Assembly (NCBI GenBank): GCA_944472135.2
Contig: OX235262.1
Span: 81,752,903-81,816,902, forward strand
Length of the DNA stretch: 64,000 bases
Direction of reading: 5' to 3'
DNA from: Trichobilharzia regenti
Taxonomy: Eukaryota > Platyhelminthes > Trematoda > Strigeidida > Schistosomatidae
Positions 9,946 through 22,014 of this stretch are shown here, one piece after another. Both the position numbers and the translations under genes were made by a program. The notes under the pieces were generated by a model, which did no database searches, was not told where the DNA came from, and was given only the letters and a program-made list of their open reading frames with translations. Numbering within the stretch: position 1 is the stretch's first letter; the number at the start of each line of letters is the position of its first letter.

Positions 9946-12900
9946 CTAGTACAGAATGTAAGAACGTGTAAGGCGGAGAATTCATATTACTAAAAGCATA
10001 TTATATAACACCAGTAGTGAATCAAATAAACACACTTGAACAATGTGATGACGACTTCTGTTCAACGCACTACAACAGAAGCTTTGACTCACCGCATTTG
10101 CTATCGGTAAAGATAAAATTAACTAATTCCCTAACCAAGGCATAGAATATTCTAAGGAGCATATCAGACAGCTTAAATAATGAAACAACAGAGAGAGGTT
10201 GCATTGCTGCCATGTTAACATCCTTTAAAATCGATTAGAAAGTTCAAAAAAGTTACAATATAAGTAGTTGTAAAACTACTGATAAGAAACTTTTAATTAT
10301 TACTGATCCGCTTGGGTTCCAAGTGGAACGTAGGGCTTCAACAACACACCTCCACTTTGTTATGATTCCTGCTGTCCTCTTTAGGTAGGCCCACGATTGC
10401 CCATAATCTCTCATCTCCTTCCCACACGATCTCCTCCATGTAACCATTGGACGACCTACTCGTCGTTTCTCATTCAGACTCCACTAGAGAGCCTGGCGCG
10501 CGATGTCATTCGACGGCCTCCTTAGCCTGTGTCCAATCCATCTCTGTTTACCCACGCATACTTGTTGGACGATAGGTTCTAAGTTTGTTGCCAGGCTTTC
10601 TTGTTGCTAATTCTTTCTGGCCGGCCATTTGATCCTCAGTATGGAACGAAACACAACCATTGATAGAAATCTGTAACCTGTTGAAAATCCTTTTTTGTGA
10701 CACGCTGGCCAAGCTTCTGACCCATATATAAGAACTGACCGACTTCACATTTGTGGTGAATATCCAAATCTTGTTCTTTCTGCTGCGGAATTAAGAAGAT
10801 TTCCAAATTGATTTCAGGTTGATGAAGGGATATCTCTGCCTTCTGACAATGACTTTGACATCTTCATCAGTTTCGACTGTTCGTGGTAGGAACGATGCCA
10901 CCTAGATAAGTGAAGGAAGTAACCTCTGTTAGATGTCTCCCTTTGATGGTGACTGGTCCTGGTTTTGTTGTGCTGTCGGCTAGTTTTCTTCATCATCTCC
11001 GCCTTCTCTACGTTCACCTGGAATGCTGTTTTCGCTATCTGCTTCTTCTGCCAGTTTCTTGGTTTCACCTTCAACTCTTCGAGTTTGTGTGAGAGTATAC
11101 ACAAATCATCTGCGAAATCAAGACCTTCTAGACTCTTCTTATAGACCTACCGTGTTCCATTTCTCTTCTTACCCAGTTTTCCTCATAACCCAATTCACTT
11201 AGGAATACCATCGGTGATAATAGGCAGGCAGCTTGTCTTACTCCTGCGTTTAATCCGAACGCCTCGCTGAGTTTTCCGTTGTGGACCACCTGATACTCAG
11301 CATTGCCATATAGCTAGTTGTTGAATGAGGCTGATAAGGACTTGAGCACTGCACGCCATAGTGTTGAGTTAGTTTTCAAATTACTTCCCGGTCAGCGCTG
11401 TGGAAGATCCTTTCGGAGTCGATGAAGCTGAGGTAGACGTTTGACTGCCATTCTATGTTCTGTTCAGTGACGATGCGTAGAGACGCAATTTGATCAGAAC
11501 ATGATTTGCCTTTCCTTAATCCAGCTTGTTCCGGTGAGCGGAATTCTGTATCCAGTGCATTTTTTATTCTCGTCAGGATGATGCGACTTTGTAATTTACT
11601 TGGCGTGGACAACAGCAGTATTCCACGCACAGGCCTTAGTCGCCTTAATTTAGTACTTGACAAGATGGCCTTTCTTCCAATCAGTAGGCACTTTTCCTCC
11701 CTTCGAAACCTTTTGCAATAATGGCGTGAGAACACCTTCCGCAGTCTCTGTTCCCGTTTTCAGTGCTTATGAGTCGGAGAACTCTGTCTGGTCCTGCTGC
11801 CTTCCTGACCAGTATTCAGTAGCTTGATCACGTTTAGGACATTTGATTTCTTTGGAAAATTGGTGTCCACTGACAGGCAGTTGTGTGTGTGTGTGCCATT
11901 GGTGTTATTTCTAGACGAGTTGCGAGTTGCTGGTCAATTCAAGAACTTTTTGAAGTGAGCAGCCCATTGTTTTATTTGTTTCTCCCGCTTGGAAATCAGG
12001 TTACCTTGAACATCTTTTGAATAATGCAAGAACAACACTGGTTTGTGCAGAACAATATGGTACCAAAATTGCTTATTTCGTTGGCTTCTCACCAGCCACT
12101 CACAGCCTAAATAAATTCATGTTAAGTTCATGTGCAGAAAAGTTTTAACACTTAAATTTCACATTATGTCAGTTTACAGTAGGTTCTGGAATTAGTGAAC
12201 AGTGCTCAGAAAATTACACAGACAATTCATGTTTTAAAAAATAGTAAATGTATGCATACGTAATAAAGACGAGAGATGCGTAAGATGATGAGTGACTGAT
12301 AAATTAGGTAAGAGCGTACTGAGTTCAGCTAAAATCATTAAAAGAAGAGACAACGAAAATTACACTTTATTGAAGTGGTGAAGTTACAGCCAAAGATTAC
12401 GTAATAAATTGTAAGTATTGTCCATTTCAATAGTTTTTGCTGAAATAGCTATAAACCAGTACTAGTTAAGACTCTGCACTAGATAGCGAGGAGAATATGC
12501 TCTGCAGAGAAATTACAGGTAAAATTTACGATTTTCAAAAAGATGTTGAAAAACAACCGTTACCGTCAAAGATTCATTAACAAATATGGATGATGTGAAG
12601 GCTCAAATAAATCACAACGGAAAAGTCTGTTTTTATTCAATTCAATTTTAAAGATGAAAACATTGCAGAAATGGTCAACAAAAGACTTGAGAACGTCACT
12701 AGCTAGAGTCTATCCTGCAGCTAAGTAGGTTCCCGTCCATCGAACAACATGCTCTTTGGTGCAATCAAAAGTCGATAGATACCCTTTTCATGTTAACTCC
12801 AACTGTGTATACAAATTTACGTGTATCTTCGGAAGCAGTTACATTGGGAGAACAGAAAGAAGGGCACACCTTCGATTTTCTGAACATGTGCCGAAACGCC

Positions 12901-15900
12901 TACGTCTCAAAAGAGCAAACTTTTATAGTAGCGCTATTATCAGACATCTCCTCAATGCGAGTCATGACGTGGAAATCGCGAAACCATTTGAAATTATCAA
13001 TAGACAATGGAGATCGATTCTCCTCAAGTTTACTAAAGCAATTTATATCAAACGCTTGAAACCAGATTTATGTGTTCAGAAAGAAACAATTATTAGTCTT
13101 TCCTTGCCTTGGTGAATGGATCTTTTTATTCACTCTTTCATTTGATTATGTAATCTCTGGCTATCGAAGTGGTGAGGTTACAGCCAAAGATTACATAATC
13201 AAACGAGATAGAGAATAAAGACATCCAGTTACCAGGGCAAGAAAAGATTGACAGCTGCTTCTTTCTGAACACATACATCAGGTTCCAAGCGTTTGATAGG
13301 AATCGCTTGTCTTTTGTTTTAGTGATATGAGCTGAACTCAGTACGCTCTTACCTAATTTATCAGTCACTCATTATCTTACGCATCTCTCGTCTTTATTAC
13401 GTATGCATACATTTACTATTTTTTTAAACATGAACTGTCTGTGTAAAAACTATATAAGCGTAGTTTTCTGAGCACTGTTCACTAATTCTAGGACCTACTG
13501 TAAACTGACATCATGTAAAATTTGCAAGTATGTGTCTCCTACTTCGCTCTGATATCTGTAGTGAAGACATACCTTGTAGTTTTGTCCTTCAGTTTCTGAA
13601 TGTTGAAATCGAACTAAAGTGTTCTGTCTCCAGTTGTTTCCAGGGATTTTAGCTTCACTTTAAAGTTTCCTTAAACTAGATAAAGGTATGAGGCCACATC
13701 TGCTTCTCTTCTCGACTATGCATCCAGCAGTGTCTCCACTTCCTTGAGGAGCATTGAGATAAATCTATGTGGATTGCGGTGTCCATCAGGAGAGATCTAT
13801 GTTGCTTCGTCTATATCTTTGTGTTTGGACACAGTGCCACTGATCATCAAATCATCGAAAGCGCTGAAACCCGCGAATAATTGTCTATTTTCATTCATTT
13901 TTCTGAGAGAACGCCTCTCGAACCATATTCAGTTCTTTTCCTGTATTATCCTGTTCCCAGTTTGGCATTCATATCAACCATAAGGATTTTGATGTCACCA
14001 TTTACGTTGTTGTCCATTACTGTATGTAGTTATCTTTAAAAATCTTGCTTTTTGTCTTGTTTCACGTTGTTTGTAACACTGTGTGTAGTATAGGATAGTT
14101 GTGACCTCCCTTTCTTTCTTTTGAGCTGAATCTGGCTATCACTCTCCTGCAGAAGGATGTTAGTTCCGACTGCATTAGGGCTTTGGCTGTTGGTGACATT
14201 GAGATCGCCACTCCATCAGTGTACTCGTGGTTTTTGTCTGGGTGACGGGAGTAGATTACTGGCTCTACAGTTGACAATTTGGATAGTTCATATCCATTGT
14301 GCTTGCTCTCGCAGATACCCAGCACGTCATGTCATATCTTCTCTTTTCCTCGGCAACCTGGGCAGCCTTCCCAGCCAACTTCGTACATTGTACGTCCACG
14401 TCCCTATTCTTATTTCTGCTTTCATTGAGAACAGACACATCGGCTGAATGGATTCCCGAAGACTTTCGCCAGCCTGCATCATTTCGCCTATCCGAATCCA
14501 GCGAAGATGTTTGCTTTTCATATTTTATGTACTTTCAATATTTATCTTGTGCGCTGAAGTTTCCGTAGCAGTCTGATAGGTTTTTTGGGGTAGGCTCGCT
14601 AGCCCCACGCCTAACCCTCCCGCTTACCTTGGCCTTGAGACTGGATAGAAAACTAGGTGAGGTTGACATACAGTAAAGGATATGGGAAACCGTACATAAC
14701 AGTCTTGGTAATTCAGGAACTAGGATGGTATTCAAACCTATAAAGTCGCTCAAGCACAAACTATGAGAGGATCAGCGAACCCGGTTATGCAAAATTTATA
14801 AAATACACTGCAATAACTATGAGATTAACTGCATAGGTCAATCTAACAGACAGGTCAGGTAGTTTATCAAGGCATGAGAATCTCACTTATTTGTAGAATG
14901 ACATAACACCGAAAATAAAGTACTAACTTGAAGAATTCAATAATCGTGATACATGCACTGATATACAATTGGCTGGGAGAGCGCTACAGAATTAAAAAAT
15001 TAAAATAGTGGATCACTGAGTCTTATTTCAAGGAATCGACATCAAACACTTGCAGTAGGGATGAAGCAATATATTCCAGATGTGCATGTAAATATACACA
15101 CTCGAGCACCTTGGTATGATCGCGAGCTATAAATTACGCTGGGAACGTCATTGTGTGTTTCATCAAAGGAAATTATTGTGTGATGCATGGAATGATAATT
15201 TCAGACGCACTTCCCGTCTATTGACGAAAGACTCGTCGACTGAAATGTGATATCGAAAACCGCAGAAGGACAATAATATCACCACCAAACTAAAAGCAGA
15301 GCAGGAGATATAGTGTTCCTTACCTGTTTCATAGGCCCAGACCTTGGCACCTGCCAAGATGAAGTAGGTTTTGAAGAAGGAACGGCAAACAGTTCATTTT
15401 TCTCATTCGGTGACCGAAATGCAGCAGGACGATTTGAGTCGAAATCCTTGCCAAAGTTACGGTTAGTCGAATGTGGTGTATTCCGCTGCATGTGGGTAGT
15501 GCTCTCTGCCAAAGGTAGGTGATTCAGGAAGCTAACATTCTGAAAACAGAACACAAGGTGAAAGATGAATAAGGTCAAGTATTTTATTTGAGGCGATTGA
15601 TATTGTTACAGAAATTTAATGAAAGCGGAATATTGAAACAAGGTCAAGTTTAAGTACTATGGTGAATTAGAAGTATTTTTCATATTACTTTTGCACAACT
15701 TTTTTGTTTGTTCATTTTATTCAAAATCACCCTGTGATAAATGAAGCAGTTGATGCAAAGACTTGAAAGCGTAATTCTACCAAAGATCAAACCCAAGATT
15801 TGGATACGCTACGTCGACGACACATTTGTAATCATCAAAAGAAACGAATTAGATAAAACTCACAACTTAATAAACAACGTCTTCAACGACATCAAATTCA

Positions 15901-18900
15901 CAAGAGAAGAGGAATCCGAGAACAAAATACCATTTTTGGACGTCTTAGTCAGGCGAACAACTACAGGAGAATTAGAAACTCATGTTTATAGAAAATCAAC
16001 TCACACAGACCAAATCCTGAATTACAACAGCAACAATCCAATGACACACAAAAGGAATTGCATACAAACACTATTCAAGAGGGACAGCCAGGACTCATTG
16101 CACCACTCCCACCTTAAGGAAAATTGAAGAAAAGTATCTCATGGACGTCTTCCAAAAGAAGAGATATCCACGGAATTTCATCAAGAGACATATACTTCCA
16201 GACCAACCTACCAAAGCAAAAGCACCCAAGGAAAATACAAAGAAATTCGCCTTACCATATATAAAGGATATCTCAGAAATCACTACAAGACTCTTCAAAC
16301 ATTTAGGAATTGACGTCGTACACAAACCAACAACGTCACCTCACTCAATTCTATGTCAACCAAAAGACCCAACAGCGAAAGAAGACAAAACCAACATCAT
16401 CTACAAAATAAAATGTAACAACTGCGAAAAACACAACATTGGCAAAATTGGACGTCCCCGTCGTCTTTGTATCCACGAACATAAACTAGCTGTCAAAAGA
16501 CATGATATCCACTCCCTCATATCACTACATACAGACAACCGAGGACATGAATTCGACTGGGATAGCCAGCGTTCAAATACTCGACAGAGTCTGTCTGTCT
16601 GTTTACGACATAGAACTTTGCACAAATGTGCGGAAGTTCAAGTCGCCACATTCCGTGTAGCACGCGAAGCAAGAGAAGAAAGTACAAGAAAAGCATAATA
16701 GAAACAGTGAGCAGAGGTGTGAGACAAAGGAGTAATAAAGAAAAACAAAACAGTTTCATTGGAGATCATAAGTCACAAGGAGTGGATGCATCTGCGCCAC
16801 TGAGAACGATTTTGAGCCATGTCACCAATTGTTTCCAACCATAGATTTTTACCGTCCCGAGGACCCCAGCCTGGAAGTCTACACCTTCCTACGTGGCTTA
16901 GACCAACTGTTGTGGATTTCATTGACTGATGCCAAGTTTTTGTTTGACCGCCGCTAGCTTTTTTCCAGCCTGACCCTATATCCGCTAACATTGCTCGTCG
17001 AGGGAGGCGATGGCTTGGCATACGTAACACATGTCCTAACCATCTCAGTCTTTGTAGCTTCACGACTTCGTCGATTGATTTCCCCTGTTTACCTAGAACT
17101 CTACGCCTAACCTCCATGTTGCTCACCTTATTATGCCACTTTACACGGGAAATAGAACGCAGGCACCTATGATCAAAGACAGCTAGTCTTTTCATGTCTT
17201 CCACTCTCAGTGGCCAGGTCTCACAACCATAAAGGAGGACGGAGCGGACTGATGAGCAGTACACCCGCCCTTTGGTCGATAGTCGAACATCTCGTCTACG
17301 CCAGAGTCGGCGTAAACTAACAAATGCGAAACGAGCCCCTTGTATTCGTGCTGAGATTTCGTCAGAGATCAGCCCGTTGGGGCTGATGGTACTTCCCAAA
17401 TAAGTGAAGCGGTCAACGTGCTCTACCACTTCACTTCCTATTTTTAAACTAGGCGTCGATGTAGTCCAGTCCTGTAACATCATCTTGCATTTGGCGGGAG
17501 CGAATCGCATGCCAAACATTCGTAGATTGCGGCTCAAGGTGTTTAGAAGACTCTGCATTTCGTCAGCGTCTTCGCCTAGAAGGACTATATCGTCTGCATA
17601 TTCCAAGTCAACGAGATTATTCTCCGGTAGCAAGTCAATCCCTGAGTCGCTGAAGTCACCTAGGGTTAAGTCCATTAACACATCTATGATGAAGTTGAAT
17701 AGAAAAGGAGATAATGGGCATCCTTGACGGACACCACTGGTCGTCATCAGTTCAGATGACAGCTCGCCGTAAGCCCTCACCTGGCTGTATGAGTACGAAT
17801 AGAGTGCCTTAATCAGTGCAATATATTTTCTTGGAATTCCCTTTACAGCCAAGCATCTCCAGAGAACTTCCCGATCGACAGAGTCGAATGCTGCCTTTAG
17901 GTCAAGAAATATAATGACTGTTGGACGCCGGTAGGAATGCCTATGTTCTAGAATCTGTCGGAGGGTGAAGATATGATCAATACACCCTCTTCCTGGTCTA
18001 AAGCCTGCCTGGCTCTCTCGTGTTTGTGCTTCCCGAGCACCACTCAGTCTACGCATGATTATTGAGCCTAAGACTTTAGATACTATATTAGTCAAGCTAA
18101 TCCCTCTGTGATTATCACAGGAAGACTTGTCTCCCTTCTTGTATATGGGGATAATCAGTGACTTACACCAACCCGATGGGACTTCTTCTGATTCCCAGAC
18201 GCTGCCTAGTACCTCAGTTAATCCGGACAGTAAGCTGTCTCCACCGTACTTAAATACCTCTGGCGTCATTCCATCAGGTCCCGCTGCTTTGCCTAGTTTC
18301 AGATTGGTGACAGCTTTAGTAACCTCAGTTAGTGACGGAGGACCTGTGTCTATATCCCATTCAGGGAGGTGTTGGATGCTCGGAAGGTTGAGCGTGGCTG
18401 TGGGCAAATTAAACTGCTCCTCATAATGCTCTTTCCAACGATCCAGTCGTCTATCCTGGGAGCTAATTATAGTGCCATTTTTTTCCGAGATTGTCTCACT
18501 GATGATTTGTCTTCTCCCACCCGTTTCCCTGATGAGTCCAAAGAGTTGCCTGGTGTTGCCTATCCTCAAGCTTTCTCCATCTCTTTGGCTTTTGTCGCCC
18601 ACCACTGTTCACGGTCCTTGCGGAGACTTTTCGTAAGTTTCCTCTTGTGCAGCTTTCGCTCCTCATTGAATTCGGAGCTCGCCGGAATAAGTCTTCTAGC
18701 ATCTATCAGTTCGGATGAGGCGGTGGAGATCCAGTGGTTTTTACTCACCTTTGGGTTTACCTTATTCACAGCTTTTACAGCTGTATCTATGGCTGCCTGG
18801 ATATTTTTCCAAGCTTCTTCAGGGTGAGCACAGCTGTCGAACACAGATATGTGTTTAGCTAGTTCTTCCTCAAATACGGATTTAGTTTCCTGATCGAGCT

Positions 18901-21900
18901 GGGGACGTGATGGTTTTACCGCCAGCTGTTTCCTACGTCCGTTCAGTCGTAAGCACACCCGAGCGCGGACCAGTGCATGGTCGGTATCTACGCACGTGTT
19001 CCAGAAGGAGCGACAATCTCCTACCGACCCACGCCAACGATAGCTTATTGCTATGTGGTCTATTTGTGTCCAGCGTTGGTTTGATGAAGGGGGTCTCCAA
19101 GTCAAACAGTGTCTCTCCTTGTGTTTGAAGTTAGTGCTTACAAGAAACAAATGATTATCAGAACAGAACTGTAGGAGACGGTCACCGTTGTCGGTTCGCT
19201 GGCACGGAACTCCATAGGTGATATAGGTGCAGATTGGAAAAGGGTTAGTGGTGGCCAAACAAAAACATGGCATCAATCCATGAAATCCTTGACAGTTAAA
19301 CTGAGTCAGGTAGGGAGATGCAGACTTCCGGGTTGGGGCCCTCGGGACTCTAGGAATCAATGGCTGGAGACAATAGGTGACATGGCTCAAAATCGTTGTC
19401 AATGGCGCAGATGTATACAGTCTCTGTAATCTTTCATATTCCTTTCTACCATTACCCATTCTGTTTCACTCTTATACTTGTCAAACTCTATTGATTCTCT
19501 TCACTCATCTTCTTGTCTACCTTTGTGTGCTATTTGGAACGTGGCAACTCGAACTGCTGCACTTCGGTGCCAAGTTCTATGTTGAATCCAGACAGATGGA
19601 GACAGACCATAGGTGCCACCGATATCCTTCTCAGATTGACACAATTTCCCTACTTGAGCGTTAGAGCCACCAGCTAGAACGACTATGTCTAAGCGTTTAG
19701 CCTTTCGCACCAAACTAGACAGCTTTTGGTAGAACTCATCCTTCGTTTCATCAGAACTGCATTCAGTGGGGGCGTAGGCGGAGATTATGACAAGGCATCG
19801 GCGAGTAGTGCAGTCCTTTCTCCTTCTTACTGACCCGTTCAGGCGGACAGCACACATTCGGCTATCTACTGGGATCCAGTCAAGCTATGTCTTTTCTGCC
19901 CTAGTACTCAAAGCTATCCCTACACCAGCTAATCCTCGTGAACTAGCTGTGGCATCTCCTGACAACCTTAAGGTGAACTTTGCAGATTCAACCTGTTGGC
20001 CAGGTGGGGTTAGGTGAATAACCACACTTGGATCTTGTATGCGTGTTTCTGAAACATAGCATACATCAATGGCTCGTGATACCAGAGTCTTGGCTAGTGA
20101 TGCTTGTTGTCCTATTTGGCAAAGTGTCCTGACATTAAATGCTCCTATATGAAATTGGTGGTGTGGCTTTAGGAGGCTGTCGGTGGTGGTTTTTTGGCTT
20201 CCATCGTTTTTAGTGGACGCAGAGTGGAGAGGAAGTGGAGAGCTATCAAGTCGAGGAGTTGCATCACTGGAAGGAAGGCAAGATGATAGAGATGATGAAA
20301 AAAAGATGAGTGAGTAGTAGAGAGGTTTCGTGTGCATTTCGGATTGTGAGGGCGATTGTTACTTCCCGGCTGCCCACACCGTGGAAGTTGGTTGCGTGAC
20401 CGCAGAGCCCAGGGGACAACTGCTCGGGGTCGGTCACACGCGGCTTGTTTTTGTTTGTTCTCTTTTGTTTGGTGTGCCTCAGTAGCATATTTATCACTCC
20501 TGCCCTGTGACACGGCAGCAGGAAGTGCGGTCGTTGTTAATCCGGGCCACGGCCGATCCGGCATGAAATTTTGTGATTTTGTATTTATCATGATGTTGGA
20601 TAGGGTAGCTGCTTTTTGTTTAACCACTATCCAAACAACCTTCCTGGCATGGTAGGACCTCAAGAGACATAAGTCTCAGCCAGTATAGCTTGAATAGATC
20701 ATTGCGGTGTTCAAGCCCGACCACCACGTCAAGGTAGCAAGCTTTCGGTCGGGAAAGAGGACAGACAGAGGAAACAACAAGAATGCTGGCTAGAGAATTT
20801 TTAGAAGCCTGGTATTCCAGTGAATCATCAATCAATAGACACATAGAAATAGACGAAATTTATCAACAGATAAGAAAGAAACCTCACAAACCAAGGGTCA
20901 AAGTTCGAGTCAAAGAAACAATCAGTTCCAATACAAGTAGCCTGCAGGGTGTGAAAACACACAAAAACAACCAACCACGCCCAAGGTCACCAGGAGAAAT
21001 GACTAATAAACTCGTGGAGAAGTCTAAAAGCTCACTTCAACAGGTTGAAGTATGCGCTGAAGATGTCACCCAGTAGTGTGATGAAAGCTTCGCAAATCAA
21101 CCGTCCAGCTCAGAGAACACAACCACATCAAAATCATCCACCTGAGCTACAAGTCTTCTCTATCATATCTACACCCTAGTACACACAAAATTATGGAATA
21201 TCGATGCATTACATAATACACTATAGTTCCATATTCACTGAGTCAGCTTCACATCTAACTGAACATTTTTTCAAGATTGATCACGAATGGATATCAGCTA
21301 GAGAACCAAGCAGTCAGTACGCCACCTACCCTAACGAGGACGAAACAGCTGTCCAAGACTCCCTGGTTTTCCATGGTTATTTTTAACTGATATCAATCCG
21401 TGATCAAACTTGAGACACAAATCGAATCCCTAAGCAAAAGCTCTTGAACATATTTTTGGATATTATCCAGGATACCTTGAGCAGTTTACAAAATATAATA
21501 ACTGCTCTGACGATACGTTAACCGTTTTCAAATTTATAAAATGAATAAAGAAAACTCGTAAAATAGAGTAATACAAACACTTACAACATCGAAACCTTTG
21601 GGTGGGAAACTATAAGGTTTGAAATCATCCGCCTTTGGATAATTCTGTACATGATTATCCTTTGTCAAATACCCAGATGGTGTAGGTAAATCACCAGATG
21701 AGCTGGTGACAGCTATGGGCGATTTTGGTCTTGATACAGGTAATTCTGTGAGAGGTCTACGTGCCGTAGTACTTTTCACTGGAAGACCAAGGGCAGTTTC
21801 TTGTGAAGACGATGATGAAAAGATCGGTCGTTCGGGTACAGCAAAATGGTTAGATTTTGTTGATAATGCAGGATGTGAAACTCTCCTTGGAACAGAATCC

Positions 21901-21960
21901 TGAAATCATATAAGCGAGTTTAATTATTTCTTCCATAAATGTTGTACTAATGCAATTCTT

Positions 21961-22014
<54 letters not shown>

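Larger units (their letters stand above)
12030..13555 (+). mobile_element. Penelope-like element PLE-4 inside RTE-B
   Basis: Contains the linker after the reverse transcriptase ([15 protein letters not shown] near 12660) and a GIY-YIG domain at 12756-13115 with [20 protein letters not shown] and the C-terminal [10 protein letters not shown]. Its ends form an interrupted palindrome (see repeats). The reverse transcriptase core is absent. Confidence 0.8.
10290..14680 (-). mobile_element. RTE-B LINE copy 2, decayed, interrupted by PLE-4
   Basis: Endonuclease part (about 14520-13560) with many breaks; reverse-transcriptase part (about 12030-10300) recognisable from [20 protein letters not shown] at about 11460-11540; 3' end near 10300-10345 with the family end GTTGAAGCCCTACGTTCC on the - strand; 5' UTR module at 14560-14680. 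PLE-4 occupies 12030-13555 and about 450 bp of RTE-B expected at the junction are missing. Confidence 0.85.
16590..20763 (-). mobile_element. RTE-A LINE copy 1, full-length but broken
   Basis: Runs from its 5' end (HDV-like fold at 20687-20753) to a (CAGA)n tail at 16590-16601. It carries an ORF1-like frame (20663-20169), endonuclease (20337-19616 and 19211-18850) and reverse transcriptase (18605-16773). A 386-bp insertion splits the endonuclease; a frame change near 18585 separates endonuclease from reverse transcriptase. The endonuclease motif GDFNAQVG reads GGSNAQVG, so the catalytic Asp is lost. Confidence 0.88.

Noticed and set aside
18127..18827. + strand open frames of 99-152 codons opposite RTE-A
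   Set aside because: Antisense shadows of the reverse transcriptase ORF; the same shadows appear opposite copy 3.
18566..19459. 297-codon - strand ORF that looks like a novel N-terminus fused to an endonuclease
   Set aside because: The N-terminal part is the antisense of the inserted RTE-A fragment 19221-19606; a chance fusion.
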